This document shows positions 1 to 6,208 of a stretch of 7,816 nucleotides of DNA, one piece after another; the stretch's first letter is position 1; each line of letters starts with the position of its first letter. The position numbers were made by a program, and so were the translations under genes. The stretch is taken from contig JAQVKB010000040.1 of NCBI GenBank assembly GCA_028694875.1, forward strand, positions 1-7,816, read 5' to 3'. This DNA comes from Candidatus Izemoplasmatales bacterium. GTDB lineage: Bacteria > Bacillota_I > Bacilli_A > Izemoplasmatales > Hujiaoplasmataceae. A model generated the notes under the pieces. That model was given only the letters and a program-made list of their open reading frames with translations, was not told the origin of the DNA and made no database searches.

Positions 1-1
1 T

Positions 2-1162
2 GCCATACTGGATGCGGGCGTTCGAAATATCGAACAGTACAAGAATATTCAGGAATTCAAGCTTGACAGACTTGAGACCGCATATCTGGCCGGCTGTGTA
101 GCCGGACTCATGACCAAGACCGGGAAAGTCGGTATGGTTGGCGGAGCCGACATGGGTGTTATCAACGAAATCATAGCCGGGTGGCAGCAGGGTCTGCGCA
201 AGACCAATCCCAAAGTGGTGGATCTCGTGGTCTATGCAAATAGCTTCAGCGACCCATCAAAGGGCAAGGAACTTGGCTTGTCGCTTGCCAGCAAGGGCTG
301 TGACATCATTGCTTCAGCTGCAGGCGGAACAGGAGTAGGCGCAGCTCAGGCTGCAGCAGAAGTTGGGAAGCCATTCGTGGCATGGGATGTGCATTATCCC
401 GATGTGCTACATGGGCTTGAACTCGGCAGCGCCGTTAATTACTTTGAGGTCATGTTCAGGCATTACATCAATTCCGTTCGCGCAGGAAATTATCGCCCTG
501 GAACCGTAAGGGTATACGGAATTGCGGAGCGGGCATGCGATTTCGAGTTTACCGTGGTAGGATTTTTGGATACAGAGTTTGATCAACTTGCCTATGTTTC
601 ATTGGGCACGACGAATCCCGATCTTTTCACGACCAATGCTTTGTTTTTAAAAACGACACCAACTTCTGAGGTCGAACACGAGTTAGTGACCCGATATGCG
701 CCACGGATGTACTATATCGTGTCGATGTCCGATTTTATGGAAGACTTTACCGCACAATTATTACGCGCGACGGACATGTTCTTGTTTTTTTCAGTGGTCA
801 TTGTATTCGCGTTGGCGATTGTCGTTGTGGATCAAATTGTCCTCATTTTTGATGTGGAGCGGAGTGCATTTGCAAAACGTTGGATTTTAGGAGAAAGTCC
901 AAAAACGAGGATCATTGCGTTGGGGCTAGAATCAGGAGTGCTTGTTTTCATGTTACTGATCATTGGAAGCGTGGAAGCTTTAGGGTTTGCTGCTTGGTTT
1001 CCAAAAATGATGATGCTATTTCGATATTACAAACAGATTACACCCGATCTCGTTTCCATCGGAATTGCTTATGGCATTGTTGTAACGATGATGGTTCTGA
1101 TGTATACTTGGTATACAAGGTTGACATTTCGAGCAGACATCATCTCGAATTCAAAAAAATAG
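2..1162 (+). CDS. Composite partial ORF: BMP-type substrate-binding protein fragment joined to FtsX/MacB-type ABC permease C-terminus
   Basis: The frame is open from the left edge, so the true start lies outside the window; the ATG at 110 is internal to a conserved block (YLAGCVAGLMTKTGKVG). Window residues 1 to about 180 match the basic membrane protein (BMP/Med/PnrA) family of extracellular, usually nucleoside-binding ABC receptors: KVGMVGG, SFSDPSKGKELGLSLASKG and AAGGTGVGAAQAA are typical. From about residue 183 (VVGFLDTEF) the protein instead resembles the end of an FtsX/MacB permease. That part has the end of an extracellular domain, a membrane segment near 259-284, a cytoplasmic loop with ERSAFAKRWILGESPKTR in the position of the family's E-x-LRALG loop, and membrane segments near 304-330 and 349-372. 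I know of no natural protein with this architecture. Composition and codon use change at the join. The permease part probably belongs with the lipoprotein gene 47 bp downstream; the BMP part probably does not. Both family calls are good; the fusion itself is doubtful. Confidence 0.7.
   Translation, partial: AILDAGVRNIEQYKNIQEFKLDRLETAYLAGCVAGLMTKTGKVGMVGGADMGVINEIIAGWQQGLRKTNPKVVDLVVYANSFSDPSKGKELGLSLASKGCDIIASAAGGTGVGAAQAAAEVGKPFVAWDVHYPDVLHGLELGSAVNYFEVMFRHYINSVRAGNYRPGTVRVYGIAERACDFEFTVVGFLDTEFDQLAYVSLGTTNPDLFTTNALFLKTTPTSEVEHELVTRYAPRMYYIVSMSDFMEDFTAQLLRATDMFLFFSVVIVFALAIVVVDQIVLIFDVERSAFAKRWILGESPKTRIIALGLESGVLVFMLLIIGSVEALGFAAWFPKMMMLFRYYKQITPDLVSIGIAYGIVVTMMVLMYTWYTRLTFRADIISNSKK
530..560. 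other. Putative chimeric junction (composition and homology breakpoint)
   Basis: BMP-like sequence ends around 541 (IAERACDF) and FtsX-like sequence begins around 550 (TVVGFLDTEF). Counting by eye, GC is about 54% in 61-360 and about 42% in 541-780. The left part favours codons such as CTG, GCC and AAG, and the right part is rich in TTG and A/T-ending codons. No inverted repeat, target duplication or transposase is visible at the join, so a mobile-element insertion is not supported. The reading frame stays open across it, which random joining of two coding regions gives about one time in three. An assembly or library chimera, or an illegitimate recombination event, would both explain it. Confidence 0.6.
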
Positions 1163-1209
1163 GAATGACCAAATGATTTTGGAAAATATATAAATATGGA
1201 GGGGAAAAA

Positions 1210-3390
1210 ATGAGAAACAAATGGAAAGTATTGTTATTGCTTTTTCTTGCGTCGTTTGCCTTGTTCGCATGCAATAACGGCGGATCAGACATCGACATTG
1301 ACTACACGGTGGTTGCGCCGGCGCCAACCAATTTAGCAATTTCCGGCAAAGTGCTTTCATGGGATGCTGTCGCCGAAGCCGATGGTTATATCATCTATGC
1401 AGATGGCGAAGAAATCAAAACGGTTTCTTCCAACTCCTATGATTTTTCTCAACTCACAGGTGCTGTGATTGTGTTCCAAGTCCAAACAGATGCGAAACGG
1501 GGCTATCAAAACTCAGGTCTCTCTGGCAGCATTGCCTATGTCGAAGACAAAACCCAAGCGATTGCGGATCTCGACACGCTGGTTGGAGAGAATTTTGATG
1601 GTATGCCCGATGGTTTCGCGGAAGCTTTGGTCGAAAAGGGCATGGTTGCGGACGATTTTGATGCGTTCATGACAAGCCTTCAAACCTTCACTTCTGACAT
1701 GGAAGCAGCAGAAGGCGACATTCTCGAGATGAGTAATGCACTTCATACCCTGCTTGCGGGAGACATCAATTTTGAAGCGTTGATCAACGGCTTTATTTTG
1801 ATGCTGCCAGTATTAATCGATGATCAAATCGAAAGTATGGGGACAGACATCGAATACTATCAAGATTATATCGATTGGGGTTGGGACGACGACGGATATT
1901 ATCAAGGTCGCATCGATGAAATTCAAGCTGAAATCGACAACCTTGAAACCTTAAAAGCCACGCTCGCGGACTCTTCAGACGAAGTGGTTCTCGCCGCACT
2001 GCATACGGTGGAATACTTTGTGTCAATGATCAATCAACTCGACACCGATTTCTTCACCGCGATTCAAAATTTGACCAACGTCGACAATCCTGCCGATCTT
2101 GATACCGAAGAAATCGTGATGATCAAAGATGAATTATCGGCCGCAATGCTCGACAACATGCCGACTCTAGAAGATATGGTGGCACTATTTGAGGTGCTGA
2201 CAGCCGCCGCCGGATCGCTTTCCGAAGAAACGGCTGTCGTCACATACCCGACCGCCAATGCCGCACAAGTCTTGTTGTCGATTGAGTTTTTCGCAAAAAT
2301 GATCGATACGATTGACGCCAACTTCGTCAACCAAATCAAAGTCTTTGCCGAAGATGAAGAGACATTCCAACTTGAAACGATGATTCTTGCCATCAAGTAT
2401 TTCAATACCTTCCAAAAAGACAATGATGGATTGATTCAAGAAATGCGCGATGTGTTAAGTTTTGAACAACGTCAAGCGTTGTTTGAAGGCTATTTGACGA
2501 TGGTTTCGGATATGGATCCTTCGGTCCCTGCCGCAATCTTATCGATTTCGTTTGCGGATATTGATACACTCGATCAATTCGCATATGATTTGATGGATCC
2601 CATTCTCAAGTGGTTTGATGACACCGATGGTGAGATCTTAAGAGCCATCTATGAATATCAAATGGATCAATCCTATACCTTCTATACATCCACGGATTTG
2701 ACAGAGAGACAAAAATTCCTTCAAACGAATCTTGATCTCGTCAATATGGTCGAACAAATGGTGACGTTTGCCTATATCATTACGGATGAAGTCAATGAAG
2801 AGGTCGCACAAGCCTTTGTTCGTGTGGTACTTTCCTCGATTCCTTACGAAGAATATGGTTTCTATGATTCCACCAATATTTCCGAAGCGGAATACGAAGA
2901 ATTAGCAGGCGACTTGATTGCCGTCGCCGAATCCAACATTATGACGCTCGTGGGGATGGTGAAAGACGCCGAACTCACCGCTGTTGATGGATTCTTTGAC
3001 GATTGGACCAAATTGGAGAATGATCTCGATGAGTATTTGGCCGGTGAATATGGCGCCGATTACGCGGATGGTAGCGATTACTATTATGATGATGTCTATT
3101 CCTATTCTCGCCCTGTCCTATTGGCGAAGTTCTTGGATGCGTTCCTCGATAGCGGAACCAAAGCCGATGCGCAAGACATTCTCGATGCCGCCTTTGTCAT
3201 TTTGAATAACAGTTTGTTCCAAAAGAATCTCGATATGACGAGTGCCGAAGCGCAAGAGATGATTACCAATATTCAAGATCATTATGATGATTTGCTGGTT
3301 CAAATCGCCATTGTTGCAGATATCAACGTCTTCAACATGGACGAAGCGGACATGACAGCCGTCGATGATCTCATGAATATCCTAGGATAA
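1210..3390 (+). CDS. Large surface lipoprotein with N-terminal Fn3-like domain, otherwise unrecognised
   Basis: 726 residues. The start is set by GGAGGGG at 1198-1204, five bases before the ATG. Residues 1-20 form a type II signal peptide (RNKWK, a Leu/Phe-rich core, lipobox LFAC), so Cys21 should be lipidated and the mature protein anchored outside the membrane. A short Gly/Asp linker leads to a region of about 39-108 resembling a fibronectin type III fold (NLAISGKVLSWDAV, ADGYIIYADG, VFQVQT). The remaining 600 residues appear mostly alpha-helical and strongly acidic. I recognise no enzyme motif there. Two Tyr/Asp-rich patches interrupt the helices, at 216-234 and 614-633. The gene lies 47 bp after the permease-like frame and may be co-transcribed with it, since no convincing promoter precedes it; a perfect terminator follows four bases after the stop. 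Such lipoproteins are common in Acholeplasma- and Izemoplasma-like bacteria. A role in binding a substrate or polymer at the surface is a guess. Confidence 0.9.
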   Translation: MRNKWKVLLLLFLASFALFACNNGGSDIDIDYTVVAPAPTNLAISGKVLSWDAVAEADGYIIYADGEEIKTVSSNSYDFSQLTGAVIVFQVQTDAKRGYQNSGLSGSIAYVEDKTQAIADLDTLVGENFDGMPDGFAEALVEKGMVADDFDAFMTSLQTFTSDMEAAEGDILEMSNALHTLLAGDINFEALINGFILMLPVLIDDQIESMGTDIEYYQDYIDWGWDDDGYYQGRIDEIQAEIDNLETLKATLADSSDEVVLAALHTVEYFVSMINQLDTDFFTAIQNLTNVDNPADLDTEEIVMIKDELSAAMLDNMPTLEDMVALFEVLTAAAGSLSEETAVVTYPTANAAQVLLSIEFFAKMIDTIDANFVNQIKVFAEDEETFQLETMILAIKYFNTFQKDNDGLIQEMRDVLSFEQRQALFEGYLTMVSDMDPSVPAAILSISFADIDTLDQFAYDLMDPILKWFDDTDGEILRAIYEYQMDQSYTFYTSTDLTERQKFLQTNLDLVNMVEQMVTFAYIITDEVNEEVAQAFVRVVLSSIPYEEYGFYDSTNISEAEYEELAGDLIAVAESNIMTLVGMVKDAELTAVDGFFDDWTKLENDLDEYLAGEYGADYADGSDYYYDDVYSYSRPVLLAKFLDAFLDSGTKADAQDILDAAFVILNNSLFQKNLDMTSAEAQEMITNIQDHYDDLLVQIAIVADINVFNMDEADMTAVDDLMNILG

Positions 3391-3394
3391 ATGC

Positions 3395-3423
3395 AAAAAC
3401 GCCGAATTTTCTTCGGCGTTTTT
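3395..3423 (+). terminator. Intrinsic terminator of the lipoprotein gene
   Basis: A perfect 12-bp stem (AAAAACGCCGAA with TTCGGCGTTTTT) closes a five-base loop TTTTC and ends in a run of five T. It begins four bases after the TAA stop of the lipoprotein gene. The A-rich left arm would make it work on the minus strand too, although the nearest minus-strand gene has its own terminator. Confidence 0.92.
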
Positions 3424-3435
3424 CATGACCAATTC

Positions 3436-3464
3436 TTGACATATGTTCATATTTAAGTTACGAT
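3436..3464 (+). promoter_or_regulatory. Sigma-A-type promoter in the gap between convergent genes
   Basis: A perfect -35 box TTGACA (3436-3441) lies 17 bases before TACGAT (3459-3464, four of six to consensus). This predicts a start near G3471. No protein gene with a ribosome binding site follows on this strand before the terminator at 3645, so the promoter would drive a short untranslated RNA. It lies just after the lipoprotein terminator, so transcription here would be independent of that gene. Confidence 0.6.
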
Positions 3465-3556
3465 AAATTCGGAAGAAGTATTTGGTCTTCTTGAACATCG
3501 TCTTTTGTTTATGATGTTTTGTTGCTTATGCAACTTCGAACGATGCTTCAGGCATC

Positions 3557-3637
3557 CAAAGTTGTTTCGCACTCCCTCCTTAGTGGGTTTTTCTCTTTCG
3601 GTAATGAACGTCATTGGCGTTTCGCGAAGCAACTTTG
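3557..3637 (+). repeat. 14-bp inverted repeat forming the main helix of the candidate RNA
   Basis: The arms at 3557-3570 (CAAAGTTGTTTCGC) and 3624-3637 (GCGAAGCAACTTTG) pair along all 14 positions, with one U-G wobble, around a 53-base interior. In addition, GCAACTTCGAAC (3530-3541) recurs as GCAACTTTGAAC (3629-3640), an 11 of 12 direct repeat. Because of this the 3559-3565 segment can pair either with 3530-3536 or with 3629-3635, so two folds exclude each other. A miniature transposable element bounded by these arms is an alternative, but I see no flanking target duplication. Confidence 0.6.
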
Positions 3638-3644
3638 AACAAAG

Positions 3645-3672
3645 AAAAACCGGATCCGCGATCCGGTTTTTT
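3645..3672. terminator. Bidirectional intrinsic terminator
   Basis: A perfect 12-bp stem, AAAAACCGGATC with GATCCGGTTTTT, closes a three-base loop CGC and is flanked by A and T runs, so it can act in both directions. On the minus strand it lies just beyond the stop of the ferritin/VIT1 gene at 3681. On the plus strand it would end the candidate small RNA that starts near 3471. Confidence 0.9.
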
Positions 3673-3680
3673 GAATGAGT

Positions 3681-4553
3681 TTAAATGTCCACTCCAAGGA
3701 ATTTTTTCACCAAGATTCCAATGAAGAAAGAAATGACCGCAACCGATAGCGAGATAATGGCCATCTGGAAGAATCTTTTTTTGAACTCCAAATCTTTCGC
3801 CACTGAAATATAGTAATTAAAGAGAAAAATGATTAATACAACCGAGAAAAGCATCACGCCTAGAGCAATATATTGATTCCCAAGTAACAAGTAAGGCGTA
3901 ATCAGAATTGCGACTGTGACTACGTAAGCAATTCCTGTATAAACCGATGATTTCAAGGCATCTGGACGACCATCCGCTTTGGAACTGAGATATTGACTTG
4001 CGGCCATTGATAAGGACGCCGCGATTCCGGTAATCAAACCAGACAGCGATATCAATTTGGTGTCTGTAAACGCAAAGGTAAGTCCAGCTAACGCTCCCGA
4101 TAATTCCACCAAGGCGTCATTCAATCCTAAGACCATCGAGCCTACATAAGAAAGCCGTTCTTCATCCAGCATGCCAATCAATGCTTTTTCGTGTTCGTCT
4201 TCTTCCATGGCGATTTGTTTCGCTTGGTCCGAGTACTCACCAATCTCAGTATAGTAATCATTGGCGCGGTCTTCTCCGCGTTCCATTAACTTGAGTGTGA
4301 ATGTGTAGCCAAACAAGAAGGCAAGTGTGGTGAAGTAGAAAATCTTCAACCGGTTTGGTTTTGCCTCTTCCCCCAAAAAGGTTTTCCAGACGTTATAGTG
4401 ACGCATTTCATCATTGGCAATCTTCAATAAGATTTCCTTGTTGGAAGCGTCTTTGACGCGCTTTGCGATGTTCTTGTACACATAATATTCGGTGATTTCA
4501 CCGCGTTGCATGGATTTGATTTTCAGGCTGATCGCTTTGGGTATATCGTTCAT
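3681..4553 (-). CDS. Membrane-bound ferritin-like/VIT1 (CCC1) metal transporter fusion
   Basis: 290 residues from the chosen start. The N-terminal domain (about 8-130) is ferritin- or rubrerythrin-like, with di-iron type residues Glu19, Glu22, ExxH at 49-52 and ExxH at 118-121. A hydrophobic stretch near 71-88 lies within this domain. The C-terminal part (about 135-290) is a VIT1/CCC1 domain: GLNDALVELSGALAGL, then ITGIAASLSMAASQYLSSKA, then three hydrophobic segments. Proteins of this build (the MbfA type) move Fe2+ or Mn2+ out of the cytoplasm and use the ferritin domain to sense or bind metal; that role is from the family. The open frame reaches back to 4694, but GAGGAGGG (4560-4567) sits six bases before the ATG at 4553 and a TATAAT at 4573-4578 lies inside the longer version, so the longer start is rejected. 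An ATG two codons earlier (4559) touches the binding site and is less likely. It is transcribed alone and ends at a bidirectional terminator. Confidence 0.88.
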   Translation of the reverse strand: MNDIPKAISLKIKSMQRGEITEYYVYKNIAKRVKDASNKEILLKIANDEMRHYNVWKTFLGEEAKPNRLKIFYFTTLAFLFGYTFTLKLMERGEDRANDYYTEIGEYSDQAKQIAMEEDEHEKALIGMLDEERLSYVGSMVLGLNDALVELSGALAGLTFAFTDTKLISLSGLITGIAASLSMAASQYLSSKADGRPDALKSSVYTGIAYVVTVAILITPYLLLGNQYIALGVMLFSVVLIIFLFNYYISVAKDLEFKKRFFQMAIISLSVAVISFFIGILVKKFLGVDI

Positions 4554-4572
4554 ATTCATCCCTCCTCGCATC

Positions 4573-4602
4573 ATTATAGCACGAATCCAATCGAAGGGTG
4601 AA
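4573..4602 (-). promoter_or_regulatory. Promoter of the ferritin/VIT1 gene
   Basis: Read on the minus strand, TTCACC (4597-4602, four of six to TTGACA) is followed after 18 bases by a perfect TATAAT (4573-4578). The predicted start near 4566 leaves a leader of only about 13 bases, almost entirely the GAGGAGGG ribosome binding site. I see no clear operator such as a Fur or MntR box, so metal control by this promoter is not shown by the sequence. Confidence 0.6.
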
Positions 4603-4681
4603 AAGTTCCAAAAAGAAATCGTTTTTGCGCCGAATCTTGCCAAATTATACAGAAAATTCACAAAAATCTGTGGAGGGGTAC

Positions 4682-4710
4682 GAAACAAGCGCATAGGGAT
4701 ATGGTATAAT
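4682..4710 (+). promoter_or_regulatory. Extended -10 promoter of gltS
   Basis: TATAAT at 4705-4710 is preceded by TGG (4702-4704), an extended -10 element. The -35 position 17 bases upstream reads GAAACA, a poor match that the TG motif could offset. The predicted start near 4717 gives a leader of about 53 bases that contains a dyad (4725-4742) and the ribosome binding site. Confidence 0.6.
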
Positions 4711-4724
4711 CGAAGATACGAAGC

Positions 4725-4742
4725 GCAAAACGGTCGTTTTGC
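4725..4742 (+). promoter_or_regulatory. Perfect 18-bp dyad in the gltS leader (operator or leader hairpin)
   Basis: GCAAAACGGTCGTTTTGC is an 8-2-8 inverted repeat. As DNA it has the size and position, just after the transcription start, of a repressor site. As RNA it forms a 7-bp stem with a GGUC loop, 12 bases before the GGAGGG ribosome binding site. It has no long T-run, so it is not a terminator. I do not recognise it as the site of a named regulator. Confidence 0.4.
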
Positions 4743-4769
4743 AAATCATCACTTGGAGGGAGATTTTTC

Positions 4770-6179
4770 ATGGATACATTTATGCAAGAATGGAGTATTA
4801 TTTTGTATTTCTTGGCAATTGGCGTATTGCTATTTGTGGGGAAATTTCTAAAGTCAGTATTTCCTCTGTTTTCCAAAATCGTATTACCAACCGCATTGCT
4901 TGGAGGACTAGTTGGTTTCATCATTGTGCAAAGTTACTTTAATTTCTATTTGAAAGCCAATGTGACAACCACGGAGTACAACGAGACAGTCAATAATTTC
5001 GTTTCGATTCTTTCCACCATCGTATATCATGCGTTGGCGATTGGGTTCTTATCGCTTACGTTAAAACAAGGGGAAAGTGGAAACAAACGTAAAGTATGGT
5101 CTACGGGAATGATTATCACGAGCACCTATGCGTTACAAGGTTTCATTGGCATCTTGCTTGTTTTGATTTTTTGGGCCGATAAGTTTGTCGGTGCCGGTAT
5201 GCTTTTGCCACTTGGATTTGGACAAGGTCCTGGCCTTGCGACGCAGTTCGGTCGGATGTGGGGAGACGCTCTTGGTGGCGAAACCACGGGGATTGCCCTT
5301 GGCGCATCCTATGCATTTCTAGGATTTGTGTTTGGTGGCACTGTCGGTGTTGCGGCAATCAATATTCTTGCCCGTCGCAAAGGCGAACAAAAACCTGGTC
5401 ATTACGAAGATGCTTCCGTTCAAACCACCACGATGAAATTTGATACTGTGAAAGAAATCAGTGTTTTGGATGGACTCACCGTTCAAGTGGTGATCATTGC
5501 AATTATCTATGCTTTGGTCTGGTTAACCCTCTTCTTATTGAAATTCGCGTTGGAACCACTTGGGAATATCGGCGGAACGATTTTCGGATTGCTCAAAGGA
5601 TTTAACTTCATCATCGGTATCTTCTATGCCTTAATCTACAAGATGATTCTCAAACGGATGCAGAAGAAGGGAAAAGAAGTTCGTTTCATGAAAAACGACT
5701 ATGTCCTTTCGAACATTTCTTCGTTGGCATTCAATGTCATGATTACCGGATCGGTATTGATGATTACAGTCGACTTTTTGAAAGATTATTGGCAATTGTT
5801 GATTATCATCTCCATCATCGGTGGTCTTGCCACCTTGTTCTATCTCCGATATTTGACCAAACGTGTTTATGCGGGATTCCACGATGAGTACTTCGTTGGA
5901 CTCTTTGGCATGTTGACAGGGGTTGCTTCCACCGGAATCGCTCTTCTCAAAGGGTTAGACCGTAATTTGGAAACGCCGGTTGCGGAAGAGATGGTTCTTG
6001 GCAGTGGAACCGCGATTTCGATGGCATTACCTTTGTTTGCGATTTTGACATTACCATCGCTTGGATATGGTACTGCCAATGAAGGATTGTTCAACTACAT
6101 CGCCTTGTTTGGCTGCTTGATTTATGTCATTGTGATGTTTGTGATTCTTTTTGTTCGCTCCAAACGGAAGCCGGCGTGA
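4770..6179 (+). CDS. gltS: Sodium/glutamate symporter, GltS (ESS) family
   Basis: 469 residues. The ATG follows GGAGGG (4755-4760) by nine bases. The protein is hydrophobic throughout, with roughly ten or more membrane segments. Two glycine-rich motifs in its two halves, GFGQGPGLATQFG (149-161) and TGVASTGIALLKGLD (383-397), lie where the ESS family has its paired re-entrant substrate and sodium sites. The family takes up glutamate with sodium across the cytoplasmic membrane. Escherichia coli GltS is about 400 residues; this protein is longer, with an additional loop around 200-230 and a longer first extracellular region near 55-75. The glutamate substrate is inferred from the family; these longer Gram-positive members are less studied and may carry another acid. 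Its own promoter lies divergent from the ferritin/VIT1 gene, and the next gene starts 29 bp after the stop, suggesting one transcript. Confidence 0.82.
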   Translation: MDTFMQEWSIILYFLAIGVLLFVGKFLKSVFPLFSKIVLPTALLGGLVGFIIVQSYFNFYLKANVTTTEYNETVNNFVSILSTIVYHALAIGFLSLTLKQGESGNKRKVWSTGMIITSTYALQGFIGILLVLIFWADKFVGAGMLLPLGFGQGPGLATQFGRMWGDALGGETTGIALGASYAFLGFVFGGTVGVAAINILARRKGEQKPGHYEDASVQTTTMKFDTVKEISVLDGLTVQVVIIAIIYALVWLTLFLLKFALEPLGNIGGTIFGLLKGFNFIIGIFYALIYKMILKRMQKKGKEVRFMKNDYVLSNISSLAFNVMITGSVLMITVDFLKDYWQLLIIISIIGGLATLFYLRYLTKRVYAGFHDEYFVGLFGMLTGVASTGIALLKGLDRNLETPVAEEMVLGSGTAISMALPLFAILTLPSLGYGTANEGLFNYIALFGCLIYVIVMFVILFVRSKRKPA

Positions 6180-6192
6180 TACAATAGTATCA
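6177..6192 (+). other. Small inverted repeat over the gltS stop codon
   Basis: TGATAC (6177-6182) and GTATCA (6187-6192) pair around AATA. The hairpin covers the gltS stop and ends at the first base of the AAAGGA ribosome binding site of the next gene. It is too weak and has no T-run for a terminator; it might modulate re-initiation or mark an mRNA end. It could be chance. Confidence 0.25.
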
Positions 6193-6208
6193 AAGGAAGT
6201 GAATTTTC

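Larger units (their letters stand above)
3471..3672 (+). ncRNA. Candidate structured small RNA, about 200 nt, family unknown
   Basis: This stretch runs from a predicted start at 3471 to an intrinsic terminator. It holds many complementary segments: AAGAAG 3473-3478 with CTTCTT 3487-3492, AACATC 3494-3499 with GATGTT 3513-3518, GTTGC 3521-3525 with GCAAC 3530-3534, GATGC 3542-3546 with GCATC 3552-3556, CACT 3570-3573 with AGTG 3582-3585, and AATGA 3603-3607 with TCATT 3611-3615. A 14-bp helix joins 3557-3570 to 3624-3637. It includes one pair (T3565 with G3629) that is a valid G-U wobble only if the plus strand is transcribed, and the same holds for G3530-T3565 and T3602-G3616. The sequence CCCTCCTT (3574-3581) can sit in a hairpin loop and is complementary to ribosome binding sites. 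It does not look like tmRNA, SRP RNA, RNase P, 6S or a T-box to me. Transcription, structure and function are all inferred. Confidence 0.45.

Noticed and set aside
53..64. Adjacent EcoRI and HindIII sites (GAATTCAAGCTT) suggesting a cloning-vector polylinker.
   Set aside because: They lie within a continuous BMP-family reading frame (QEFKLDRLETAYLAG), with no other polylinker sequence; coincidence.
1165..1194. A possible promoter ATGACC-18-TATAAA before the lipoprotein gene.
   Set aside because: The predicted start would fall inside the GGAGGGG ribosome binding site, so the transcript would be poorly translated. Transcription from upstream is more likely.
3453..3572. A 39-codon minus-strand frame starting GTG just after a perfect AAGGAGGG.
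   Set aside because: The GTG is only one base from the apparent ribosome binding site, too close to be used, and no promoter was seen on that strand. The AAGGAGGG is the complement of the anti-Shine-Dalgarno loop.
3557..3637. A miniature inverted-repeat transposable element bounded by the 14-bp arms.
   Set aside because: No target-site duplication flanks the arms and no second copy is in the window. The promoter and terminator around it favour an RNA gene; a genome-wide copy count would settle it.
3471..3672. Identification of the candidate RNA as 6S RNA, tmRNA or a T-box leader.
   Set aside because: There is no long rod closing the two ends (6S), no tRNA-like ends or tag frame (tmRNA), and no T-box core sequence or downstream gene.
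3511..3678. A 55-codon plus-strand frame starting ATGATG in the 3424-3680 gap.
   Set aside because: No ribosome binding site precedes it, it has an unusual Cys/Phe/Arg-rich makeup, and it runs straight through the terminator hairpin. The RNA structure explains the sequence better.
4554..4694. N-terminal extension of the ferritin/VIT1 protein to an upstream ATG at 4694.
   Set aside because: It has no ribosome binding site, overlaps the gene's own TATAAT box, and does not resemble the start of the ferritin-like domain.
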